64,000 nt of DNA, taken from Pseudactinotalea terrae (GTDB lineage: Bacteria > Actinomycetota > Actinomycetes > Actinomycetales > Beutenbergiaceae). A model generated the notes under the pieces. The model did no database searches. It was not told the DNA's origin and saw only the letters and a program-made list of their open reading frames with translations. Below, piece by piece: positions 26,589 through 35,043 of this stretch. A program made the translations under genes and the position numbers. The stretch is taken from positions 372,001 through 436,000 of the forward strand of contig NZ_WNXZ01000001.1 in NCBI RefSeq assembly GCF_009733845.1, read 5' to 3'. The stretch's first letter is position 1; each line of letters begins with the position of its first letter.

Positions 26589-27955
26589 CCCGACTGTCTC
26601 GCTCGCTGCCGAGCATGCCCGCCGCGGCCCCGGTGCGGATCGTGCACCTCGGCGTCGGCAACTTCTACCGGGCGCACGCCGCCTGGTACACCCACCACGC
26701 GCCCGACGCGGCCGACTGGGGCATCGCCGCCTTCACCGGCCGGCGGCCCGACGCCGCCCGGGCGCTGGCACCGCAGGACGGCCTGTACACGTTGATCACC
26801 AAGGGCGCCGAGGGCGACTCGACCGAGGTCATCGGCTCGATCGTGGCGGTGCACAGCTCCGACGAGCACGAGGCCTACCTGGGATACCTCGAGAACCCGG
26901 CGGTCGCCGTCGTGAGCCTCACGGTGACGGAGGCGGGCTACCGCCGGGGCGCCGACGGCACGATCGACCTGGACGACGAGGCGGTGGCTGCCGACGTGGC
27001 GGCACTCACCACGGATCCGCGGGCGGCCGTGACCACGGCCCCGATGAAGCTGGTGGCCGGGCTGCTGGCTCGGCGGGCGGCGGGCTCGGGCGCGATCACG
27101 ATCATGCCGTGCGACAACCTGCCCGACAACGGTGCGGCGGTCGGGGCTGTCGTGCTCAGCGCCGCTCAGGCCGTGGACGCAAGCCTGGCGCCGTGGATCG
27201 AGGAGCACGTCGAGTTCGCCTCCTCGATGGTCGACCGCATCACGCCGGCGACGACCGACGCGGACCGGGATCTCGTGCGCGAGGCCATCGGGGCCGACGA
27301 CGCCTCACCGGTGCCGACCGAGCCCTTCTCGGAATGGGTCATCAGCGGTGACTTCCCGGCAGGGCGACCGCAGTGGGAGGCCGCCGGCGCACAGCTGGTG
27401 GACGACGTCGAGCCCCACGAGCGGCGCAAGCTGTGGCTGCTCAACGGGTCGCACACGCTGCTCGCCTACGCGGGCTCGATCCGCAGCCACGAGACGATCG
27501 ACGCCGCGATCGCCGACCCGGCCTGCCGTGGCTGGGTGGAGCTGTGGTGGCAGGAAGCCGAGCGGCACCTCGGTCTGCCGCACGAGGAGATCCAGGCCTA
27601 CACCGATGCGCTGCTGGACCGCTACGCCAACGCCCGCGTGCGGCACCTGACGGCGCAGATCGCCTACGACGGCTCGCAGAAGCTCCCGGTCCGCACGGTA
27701 CCTGTGGTGCAGGCCGAGCGCGCTGCCGGCAACGTGCCGACCGGCGGCGCCACCACCCTGGCCGCCTGGGTGCTCCACCTGCGCGGCGAGGGTGCCCCGG
27801 TGAAGGACGCCACGGTCGAGAAGGCCCTCGCTGCGGCGACCAGCGGCGACCTGCCGGTGGCCGTGCCCGCCGTGCTCGACCTGCTCGGCCTCGGCGGCGA
27901 CGAGGAGCTCACCGCCGCCGTGCTCGCCCAGGTCGACGCCATTCACGCCCCCTGA
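26585..27955 (+). CDS. Mannitol dehydrogenase family protein, probable fructuronate reductase
   Basis: The GTG at 26585 overlaps the uxaC stop, giving 456 residues. The N-terminal Rossmann motif is IVHLGVGNFYRAHAAWYTHH, and the C-terminal mannitol-dehydrogenase domain has the catalytic Lys/Asn/His pattern in ERRKLWLLNGSHTLLAY. The family includes mannitol dehydrogenase and the mannonate- and altronate-forming reductases UxuB and UxaB. Coupling to uxaC makes an NADH-dependent reduction of fructuronate to mannonate the best guess. Mannonate dehydratase and KDG kinase are not in the window. Confidence 0.9.
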   Translation: MTRLSRSLPSMPAAAPVRIVHLGVGNFYRAHAAWYTHHAPDAADWGIAAFTGRRPDAARALAPQDGLYTLITKGAEGDSTEVIGSIVAVHSSDEHEAYLGYLENPAVAVVSLTVTEAGYRRGADGTIDLDDEAVAADVAALTTDPRAAVTTAPMKLVAGLLARRAAGSGAITIMPCDNLPDNGAAVGAVVLSAAQAVDASLAPWIEEHVEFASSMVDRITPATTDADRDLVREAIGADDASPVPTEPFSEWVISGDFPAGRPQWEAAGAQLVDDVEPHERRKLWLLNGSHTLLAYAGSIRSHETIDAAIADPACRGWVELWWQEAERHLGLPHEEIQAYTDALLDRYANARVRHLTAQIAYDGSQKLPVRTVPVVQAERAAGNVPTGGATTLAAWVLHLRGEGAPVKDATVEKALAAATSGDLPVAVPAVLDLLGLGGDEELTAAVLAQVDAIHAP

Positions 27956-27960
27956 CGTTT

Positions 27961-28010
27961 CAACGCACTTTCGCCCGCCTCGCGATGTGAACGCAATTTC
28001 GACCGGCTCT
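27961..28010. repeat. Short direct repeat after the uronate operon
   Basis: The motif AACGCAnTTTCGnCCG occurs at about 27962 and again about 28 bp later, directly after the dehydrogenase stop. It is the first of three different repeat types in the 571-bp gap before leuS. No gene is seen in it. Confidence 0.5.
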
Positions 28011-28011
28011 G

Positions 28012-28122
28012 GGTGGTGAGCCGGCGTCCATCGGCTGGCTTCGCTGGTGGCTGAGCGTCCACCGGCTGGCTTCGTAGGTGGCTGAGCGTCCATAGATCGC
28101 CGGCGCTGGACGCTGAGCCACC
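28012..28122. repeat. 31-bp imperfect direct repeats ending in a long hairpin
   Basis: CGGCTGGCTTCG occurs at 28032-28043 and 28063-28074, within repeating units of GGTGGCTGAGCGTCCA. The last unit forms a hairpin: GGTGGCTGAGCGTCCA (28077-28092) pairs with TGGACGCTGAGCCACC (28107-28122) with one mismatch and a 14-nt loop. It may end transcription from the uronate operon, although there is no T run. Confidence 0.7.
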
Positions 28123-28158
28123 GCTACCTGGCCATGGTCCGGCTGCATGCCGCTCGGC

Positions 28159-28298
28159 GCCGTTGCAGAAGTGACAGCAGGGCGCTTTCCACAACGCCTT
28201 CGAGGCTGTGCCGTTGCGGAAGTGACAGCTGGGCAGTTTCCGCAACGTCTACCGGGTCGTGCCGTTGCGGAACGGACATCGAAGCACGTTCCGCAACG
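28159..28298. repeat. Three tandem 51-bp units, each a hairpin
   Basis: Left arms CGTTGCnGAA start at 28161, 28212 and 28263, exactly 51 bp apart. Each pairs with a right arm (TTCCGCAACG at 28238-28247 and 28289-28298, perfect; TTCCACAACG at 28187-28196, two mismatches) across a constant 16-nt loop. Units 1 and 2 also share GTGACAGC in the loop. Both strands stay open as 17-residue protein repeats, but codon content and context argue against a gene. There are no unique spacers of CRISPR type. Confidence 0.8.
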
Positions 28299-28374
28299 CG
28301 GCGGGTCGGCTGCGACGCGCTCGCGGCCCGGCCACGAGGCGCACCCGTAGATCGCGGGAAGAGACAGGCGCGAG

Positions 28375-28380
28375 TACGAT
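28375..28380 (+). promoter_or_regulatory. Predicted -10 box of the leuS leader
   Basis: TACGAT lies 6 bp before the ATG of the leader peptide at 28387. This spacing would place the transcript start at, or within a base or two of, that ATG, so the leader peptide is probably translated from a leaderless mRNA. No convincing -35 box is seen. Confidence 0.5.
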
Positions 28381-28386
28381 GTCGGC

Positions 28387-28413
28387 ATGCGCTTCAGGCT
28401 GCTCCTTATCTAG
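28387..28413 (+). CDS. Leucine-rich leader peptide MRFRLLLI for leuS attenuation
   Basis: ATG CGC TTC AGG CTG CTC CTT ATC TAG encodes an eight-residue peptide with three consecutive leucines, read from three different codons. It lies just before alternative RNA hairpins and a T-tailed terminator, and 114 bp upstream of the leucyl-tRNA synthetase start. Ribosome stalling on the leucine codons when charged Leu-tRNA is scarce would let transcription continue into leuS. This is the classical attenuation layout. Confidence 0.75.
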   Translation: MRFRLLLI

Positions 28414-28444
28414 CCGCGGCGAGAACCGACTTCTCAGCCGCGGC
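28413..28444 (+). promoter_or_regulatory. Pause/anti-terminator region of the leuS attenuator
   Basis: GCCGCGGCGAGAA (28413-28425) can pair with TTCTCAGCCGCGGC (28431-28444) with one bulged A. The first arm begins at the leader stop codon, so a ribosome's position controls whether it can form. The 3' arm abuts the terminator stem, which suggests competing structures, although the exact anti-terminator pairing needs folding analysis. Confidence 0.6.
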
Positions 28445-28445
28445 C

Positions 28446-28469
28446 GCCCCTCGCCCGAGGGGCTTTTTT
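28446..28469 (+). terminator. Intrinsic terminator of the leuS attenuator
   Basis: GCCCCTC (28446-28452), loop GCCC and GAGGGGC (28457-28463) form a 7-bp GC stem followed at once by six T residues (28464-28469). It lies between the leucine leader peptide and leuS, with no gene ending before it, so it is a regulatory rather than an end-of-operon terminator. Confidence 0.85.
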
Positions 28470-28526
28470 GTGCCCCGAGGACCTAGCCCCGCAGCACCGC
28501 ACCAGCACGAGGGAACCGACACGACC

Positions 28527-31004
<2,478 letters not shown>

Positions 31005-31053
31005 TCTGCGCCGTGGGCACCACGGGAAGCTCGAGTCGTGGGACCATCTCGGC

Positions 31054-32091
31054 GTGAGCAAGGCAAGCGCAGACAGGCGCACGCCGGTGAGGATCACCGA
31101 CGTGGCGCGTGCTGCGGGTGTCTCGAGCGCCACGGTGTCGCGCGTCCTGAACGGCGCCGTGACGGTCGATCCTGCGCTCGCCGAGCGCGTCCGCGCCGCT
31201 GCCGCGGAGTCGGGATACGTGCCGAACCCGAACGGGCGCGCGCTGCGGCGTCAGCGCACCGACGTGTGGGCGGCGATCGTCTCGGACCTGCAGAACCCGT
31301 TCTTCACCTCGCTGGTGGCGGCGGTCGAGCACGTGGCCGTGCGCAACGGCTTCTCGGTGATGCTCTGCAACACCGACGAGCAGCTCGATCGAGAACGTGG
31401 ATACCTCGCCACCGCGATCGCGCAGCGGATGGCCGGCGTGGTGGTATCCGTGACCTCGCAGGAGGACTCCGACCTCTCGGAGGTGCTCGCCGCCGGGGTG
31501 CCCACCGTGGTCGTCGACCGGCGCGTGCACGATTTCAGCGGTGACACGATCCTGCTCGACAACGTGCGAGCGGGCCGGATGGCCGTGCAGCACCTGCTCG
31601 AGCTGGGGCATCGCGACATCGTCTGCCTGGCCGGCCCCTCGGGCGTGAGCACCACCGAGGACCGGCTGCGGGGCGCGCTCGACGCGCTGGACGAGGCCGG
31701 CGTCCCTCACGACGACCGCCGCATGCTTCGTTCGGACCTCCGCGCCGGCGACGCCGAGGGCATGGTGCGTCAGCTGCTGGACGGACCGCACCGCCCCGAT
31801 GCGATCTTCGCGACCAACGGTCCGGTGACGGTCGGCGCGTATCAGGCGATTCAGGCCAGCGGGTTGCGGATGCCGCAGGACATCTCCCTGGTGGGCGTCG
31901 ACGACGAGCGCTGGGCCCAGCTCGTCCGACCGAGCGTGACCCTCGTGGCACAGCCGGTCGCCGAGATGGGGGAGCGGGCTGCCGAACAGCTCCTGCGCCG
32001 TGGCACCGAGCCCGATGCGCCGCCGCTGCACCTGCTGCTGACCCCCCGGCTGCTCATCCGCGAGAGCACCGGCCCCCGCGCCGCCCGCTGA
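31054..32091 (+). CDS. LacI family transcriptional regulator, candidate regulator of the D-arabinan operon
   Basis: From GTG 31054 the protein is 345 residues: helix-turn-helix VRITDVARAAGVSSATVSRV (about 11-30), hinge PNPNGRALRRQRTD, and a sugar-binding-like effector domain (DRRVHDFSGDTILLDN, GVDDERWAQLVRPSVTLV). It lies directly upstream of, and in the same direction as, the gene set starting at 32366, whose promoter holds two AATCGATT octamers of LacI-core type. A local sugar-responsive repressor is the simplest reading. There is no clear ribosome site before the GTG. Confidence 0.92.
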   Translation: MSKASADRRTPVRITDVARAAGVSSATVSRVLNGAVTVDPALAERVRAAAAESGYVPNPNGRALRRQRTDVWAAIVSDLQNPFFTSLVAAVEHVAVRNGFSVMLCNTDEQLDRERGYLATAIAQRMAGVVVSVTSQEDSDLSEVLAAGVPTVVVDRRVHDFSGDTILLDNVRAGRMAVQHLLELGHRDIVCLAGPSGVSTTEDRLRGALDALDEAGVPHDDRRMLRSDLRAGDAEGMVRQLLDGPHRPDAIFATNGPVTVGAYQAIQASGLRMPQDISLVGVDDERWAQLVRPSVTLVAQPVAEMGERAAEQLLRRGTEPDAPPLHLLLTPRLLIRESTGPRAAR

Positions 32092-32183
32092 CCGGGCAGC
32101 GAGAGTAGCCTGCTCGCCGCGCCATGGCGGGCGCGCTGGGCGGGCGCCGGTGGGACACTCGTCCTGCCGCCAGCGGCGGATGA

Positions 32184-32213
32184 GGGTGTGGGCGTGGGGG
32201 CGCGGGTGTGGGG
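32184..32213 (+). promoter_or_regulatory. Potential G-quadruplex in the upstream region of the D-arabinan operon
   Basis: Five runs of three to five G are separated by exactly three bases each (starts at 32184, 32190, 32196, 32204 and 32110+22000=32210 region, ending 32213). The pattern GGG-N3 on the coding strand fits a compact parallel G-quadruplex. It lies in the 274-bp gap between the LacI gene and the SIS gene. Function is unproven, and the high GC content makes chance runs more likely. Confidence 0.45.
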
Positions 32214-32312
32214 CCCGTGGCGCCCGGGGGCGTGCGGCCTGGGGGATGGGAGACCAGAGACTCGGGCGGGTGGGAAATCCGATCGGGACATCGGACTTCC
32301 CTTCGGCGGAGA

Positions 32313-32340
32313 AATCGATTACTGTCCTCAGTAATCGATT
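32313..32340 (+). promoter_or_regulatory. 28-bp palindromic operator before the SIS-kinase-GH172-GH183 operon
   Basis: Perfect 12-bp arms AATCGATTACTG (32313-32324) and CAGTAATCGATT (32329-32340) flank TCCT. Each arm contains AATCGATT, itself a palindrome with the AAnCGnTT core of LacI sites. The two octamer centres are 20 bp apart. The element ends 25 bp before the start codon at 32366, where a repressor would block transcription. The upstream LacI protein is the obvious candidate. Confidence 0.65.
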
Positions 32341-32365
32341 CCTGAGTCATGGAGGACACGGGCGG

Positions 32366-32974
32366 ATGGGTGACAAGATCGACGCGGCGGTCGATGCGGG
32401 CGTCGGCGCGATGAGGATCGAGGCGAACGCGATCGCGGTCGCCGCGGACCGTATCGCGCCACAGCTCGCCGCTGCCGTGCGGCTGATCCGCCAGGCTCGT
32501 GGGCGCGTGCTGGTGTCCGGGATCGGCAAGTCCGGGCACGTGGGGGCGAAGATCGCCGCGACCCTCGCCTCGACGGGGACCCCGGCGCAGTTCGTGCACT
32601 CCTCGGAGGCTCTCCACGGAGATTCCGGCATGGCCACTCCGAACGACGTGGCGATCCTCATCTCCAACTCGGGCGAGACCGCCGAGGTGAACCAGTTCGC
32701 CGCGATGCTGCGGCGCTGGGGTGTGCCGATCATCGCGATGACGCGCGACCCCGACTGCACGCTGTCGCGCCTGGCGAACGTGAACCTCGATATCGCCGTC
32801 GACCGGGAGGCGGACCCGCTGGGCCTCGCGCCCACCTCCTCGACGACGGTCACGATCGCGATCGGCGACGCGCTCGCTGCGGTCCTGATGACCATGTCGG
32901 GCTTCACGCCCGAGCAGTTCCACGAACGGCACCCGGGCGGGTCCCTCGGTGCGCAGCTCGGAGCGGGATCATGA
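32366..32974 (+). CDS. Single-domain SIS sugar-phosphate isomerase, KdsD/KpsF-like (probable D-arabinose 5-phosphate isomerase)
   Basis: The 202-residue protein (GGAGGA 9 nt before ATG) is a lone SIS domain. It closely follows arabinose-5-phosphate isomerases: GIGKSGHVG with Lys55, STGTPAQFVHSSEALHGDSG, ISNSGETAEV, PLGLAPTSSTTVT and a C-terminal HPGGSLG. The paired CBS domains of KdsD/GutQ are absent, as in known single-domain members. Gram-positive actinobacteria make no Kdo, so a biosynthetic KdsD role is unlikely. Beside a PfkB kinase and D-arabinan hydrolases it would convert D-arabinose 5-phosphate to D-ribulose 5-phosphate. A 6-phospho-3-hexuloisomerase-like role is the main alternative. 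It overlaps the kinase by ATGA. Confidence 0.8.
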   Translation: MGDKIDAAVDAGVGAMRIEANAIAVAADRIAPQLAAAVRLIRQARGRVLVSGIGKSGHVGAKIAATLASTGTPAQFVHSSEALHGDSGMATPNDVAILISNSGETAEVNQFAAMLRRWGVPIIAMTRDPDCTLSRLANVNLDIAVDREADPLGLAPTSSTTVTIAIGDALAAVLMTMSGFTPEQFHERHPGGSLGAQLGAGS

Positions 32975-33930
32975 AGGTCTGTGTGCTGGCGTCCTTCATG
33001 TACGACCTGGTCGCCACCGCGCCGGTACGACCGGAGCGGGGTCAGACGGTCGTGGGCACCGCGTTCGAGACCTTCGTCGGTGGCAAGGGTTTCAACCAGG
33101 CGGTCGCAGCACGCCGCGCCGGTGCCCAGGTGAGCGTGCTGGGACGGATCGGTGACGACCCTTTCGGCGAGGAGTTCCGCGACTTCCTGCACGCCGAGGG
33201 GATCGCCGCCGAGCACGTCATCGCCGACGCGGCGGCCGGCACCGGTGTGGGCCTGCCGGTCGTGGAGACCGGGGGTCAGAACTCGATCGTGATCGTGCCG
33301 CGGGCGAACCTGCAGGTCACCCGCCACGACGTGGCGCACGCCTCGAGCACGATCGCGCACGCCGACGTGCTGCTCGTGCAGCTCGAGCTGCCGATGCCGG
33401 CCATCCTGGCTGCGGTGCGTATCGCGCACGCGTCGGGCGTGACGGTCGTGCTCAACCCGGCTCCGTACGCCGTGCTGCCGCCCGACCTGCTCGCGATGGT
33501 CGACGTGCTGGTCCCGAACGAGGGGGAGCTCCGCGAGCTCGCCGGAGCAGGCCCGGAGGAGGCGATCGAGCAGGTCGCGGAGACCTACTGGGCAGGGCGG
33601 CCGGGGTCGCTCGTCGTCACCCTCGGTGGCGCCGGCGTGCTGCTGCTCGACGGCGACGCACCCCCCGAGCTGGTGCCCGCGTTCCGGGTCGACGCGATCG
33701 ACACCATCGGCGCGGGCGACGTCTTCTGCGGCAACCTCGGCGCTCGCCTCGCTGCGGGCGACGGTGTGCGGCAAGCCATCGTGGTCGCCAACGCGGCAGC
33801 CGCACTGAGCGTGCAACGCCACGGCGGCGCGCCGGCCGCACCACAGCTCGCCGAGACCGCGAAGCTGCTCGAGCGCGACGACCTGACCACCGACCTGACT
33901 GCCCCCGACGGGGCTCACGCACACGCCTGA
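32971..33930 (+). CDS. PfkB/ribokinase family carbohydrate kinase (candidate D-arabinose kinase)
   Basis: The 319-residue protein starts at ATG 32971, overlapping the SIS stop. It has the ribokinase opening (MKVCVLASFMYDLVATAP), the GGKGFNQAVAARRAGAQV substrate motif with the di-glycine hinge, NPAPY near the middle, VVTLGGAGVLLL, and the ATP/anion-hole signature DTIGAGDVF with catalytic Asp250. Ribokinases phosphorylate pentofuranoses on O5 and some accept D-arabinose. Context therefore suggests formation of D-arabinose 5-phosphate in the cytoplasm. Ribose or another furanose cannot be excluded. Confidence 0.85.
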   Translation: MKVCVLASFMYDLVATAPVRPERGQTVVGTAFETFVGGKGFNQAVAARRAGAQVSVLGRIGDDPFGEEFRDFLHAEGIAAEHVIADAAAGTGVGLPVVETGGQNSIVIVPRANLQVTRHDVAHASSTIAHADVLLVQLELPMPAILAAVRIAHASGVTVVLNPAPYAVLPPDLLAMVDVLVPNEGELRELAGAGPEEAIEQVAETYWAGRPGSLVVTLGGAGVLLLDGDAPPELVPAFRVDAIDTIGAGDVFCGNLGARLAAGDGVRQAIVVANAAAALSVQRHGGAPAAPQLAETAKLLERDDLTTDLTAPDGAHAHA

Positions 33931-33942
33931 GAAGGAGAATCG

Positions 33943-35043
33943 ATGACGATCACCAACGGAACCGGCGCGGGCTACGGCAGCTACGGCAGTAGCCTGCGCG
34001 ACCTGCCGCGGCTGCGGCACCATCGACGGATGCGCGTCTCCAGCTGGGACACGAGCGGGGGCAACGACGACCGCGTGACCGTCCGGCCGGGCGAGACCAT
34101 CACGCTCGCCGACATCAACGGCGCAGGGGCGATCAACCACATCTGGATCACCGTCGCGCCACTGCAGCCCGGCAACCCGGAGACCGCGGATCAGGACTTC
34201 CTCCGCAAGCTGGTGCTCCGCATCTACTGGGACGACTCGCCCGAGCCCAGCGTGCTGGTGCCTGTGGGCGACTTCTTCGGAGTCGGCCACGCCCGCACCG
34301 TCAACTTCGCCTCGGCGCCCCTGCAGATGAGCCCGCAGGACGGCAAGGGCTTCAACTCGTTCTTCCACATGCCCTTCGCGACCAGGGCGCGGTTCGAGCT
34401 GACGAGCGAGTGCGAGTCCGAGCCGCTGGCCTTCTACTACTACATCGACTACGACGCCTTCAGCTCGCTCGAGGACGGACTCGGGCGCTTCCACGCCAGC
34501 TGGAACCGGCAGAACCCGACCGACGGCATCGAGCAGGGCACGATGACGAACTCGGAATACCTGTTCGGCCGCTCCAACATCGGCGGCGAGGGCAACTACA
34601 CGATCCTCGACACGGTGGGGCGGGGCCACTACGTCGGGTGCGTCCTCAACGTCACCAACCTGCGGCACACCCCGGAATGGAACTGGTACGGCGAGGGCGA
34701 CGACATGATCTTCGTCGACGGCGAGAGCTGGCCCCCCAGCCTGCACGGCACCGGGACCGAGGACTACTTCAACACCGCCTGGTGCCCGAGCGAGAGCTAC
34801 GCCGCGCCCTACCACGGGATCACCTTGCCGGGCGGTGAGAACTGGTCCGGGCAGATCTCGATGTACCGGTTCCACATCGAGGACCCGGTGACCTTCACGT
34901 CCTCGATCCGGGTGACGATCGAGCACGGGCACAACAACCATCGCAGCGACGACCTCTCCTCGACCGCGTACTGGTACGCCGAGGAGCCGGCGACCGGTCT
35001 GACGCTGCTGCCGGTCGAGCAGCGGCTCCCGAGGCTGGGATGA
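33943..35043 (+). CDS. GH172 (DUF2961) family glycoside hydrolase, probable exo-alpha-D-arabinofuranosidase
   Basis: The 366-residue protein follows an AGAAGGAGA ribosome site. It has no signal peptide, so it should act in the cytoplasm. DUF2961 hallmarks are present: SSWDTSGGNDD, NGAGAINHIWIT, VLVPVGDFFGVGH, NSFFHMPF, then GEGDD (Glu251) and GTGTEDYF (Glu273), spaced as the two catalytic acids of the family appear to be. GH172 includes D-fructofuranosidase/difructose-anhydride enzymes and exo-D-arabinofuranosidases acting on mycobacterial arabinan. The neighbouring GH183- and GH116-type genes favour the latter. The stop overlaps the next start (ATGA, 35040-35043). Confidence 0.88.
   Translation: MTITNGTGAGYGSYGSSLRDLPRLRHHRRMRVSSWDTSGGNDDRVTVRPGETITLADINGAGAINHIWITVAPLQPGNPETADQDFLRKLVLRIYWDDSPEPSVLVPVGDFFGVGHARTVNFASAPLQMSPQDGKGFNSFFHMPFATRARFELTSECESEPLAFYYYIDYDAFSSLEDGLGRFHASWNRQNPTDGIEQGTMTNSEYLFGRSNIGGEGNYTILDTVGRGHYVGCVLNVTNLRHTPEWNWYGEGDDMIFVDGESWPPSLHGTGTEDYFNTAWCPSESYAAPYHGITLPGGENWSGQISMYRFHIEDPVTFTSSIRVTIEHGHNNHRSDDLSSTAYWYAEEPATGLTLLPVEQRLPRLG

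Noticed and set aside
28159-28298. CRISPR-like array
   Set aside because: Only three units, palindromic arms with related rather than unique intervals, and no cas genes in the window.
28147-28350. 67-residue plus-strand frame with 17-residue repeats
   Set aside because: The repeats come from the 51-bp hairpin array; there is no ribosome site and the other strand is open too, so coding is unlikely.
28134-28526. In-frame extension upstream of leuS
   Set aside because: It would run through the 51-bp repeat array, the leader peptide and the terminator; LeuS similarity starts at the ATG at 28527.
31011-31025. CCGTGG-GCA-CCACGG hairpin after leuS as terminator
   Set aside because: Six-bp stem, no T run, and short stems are common in this GC-rich DNA.
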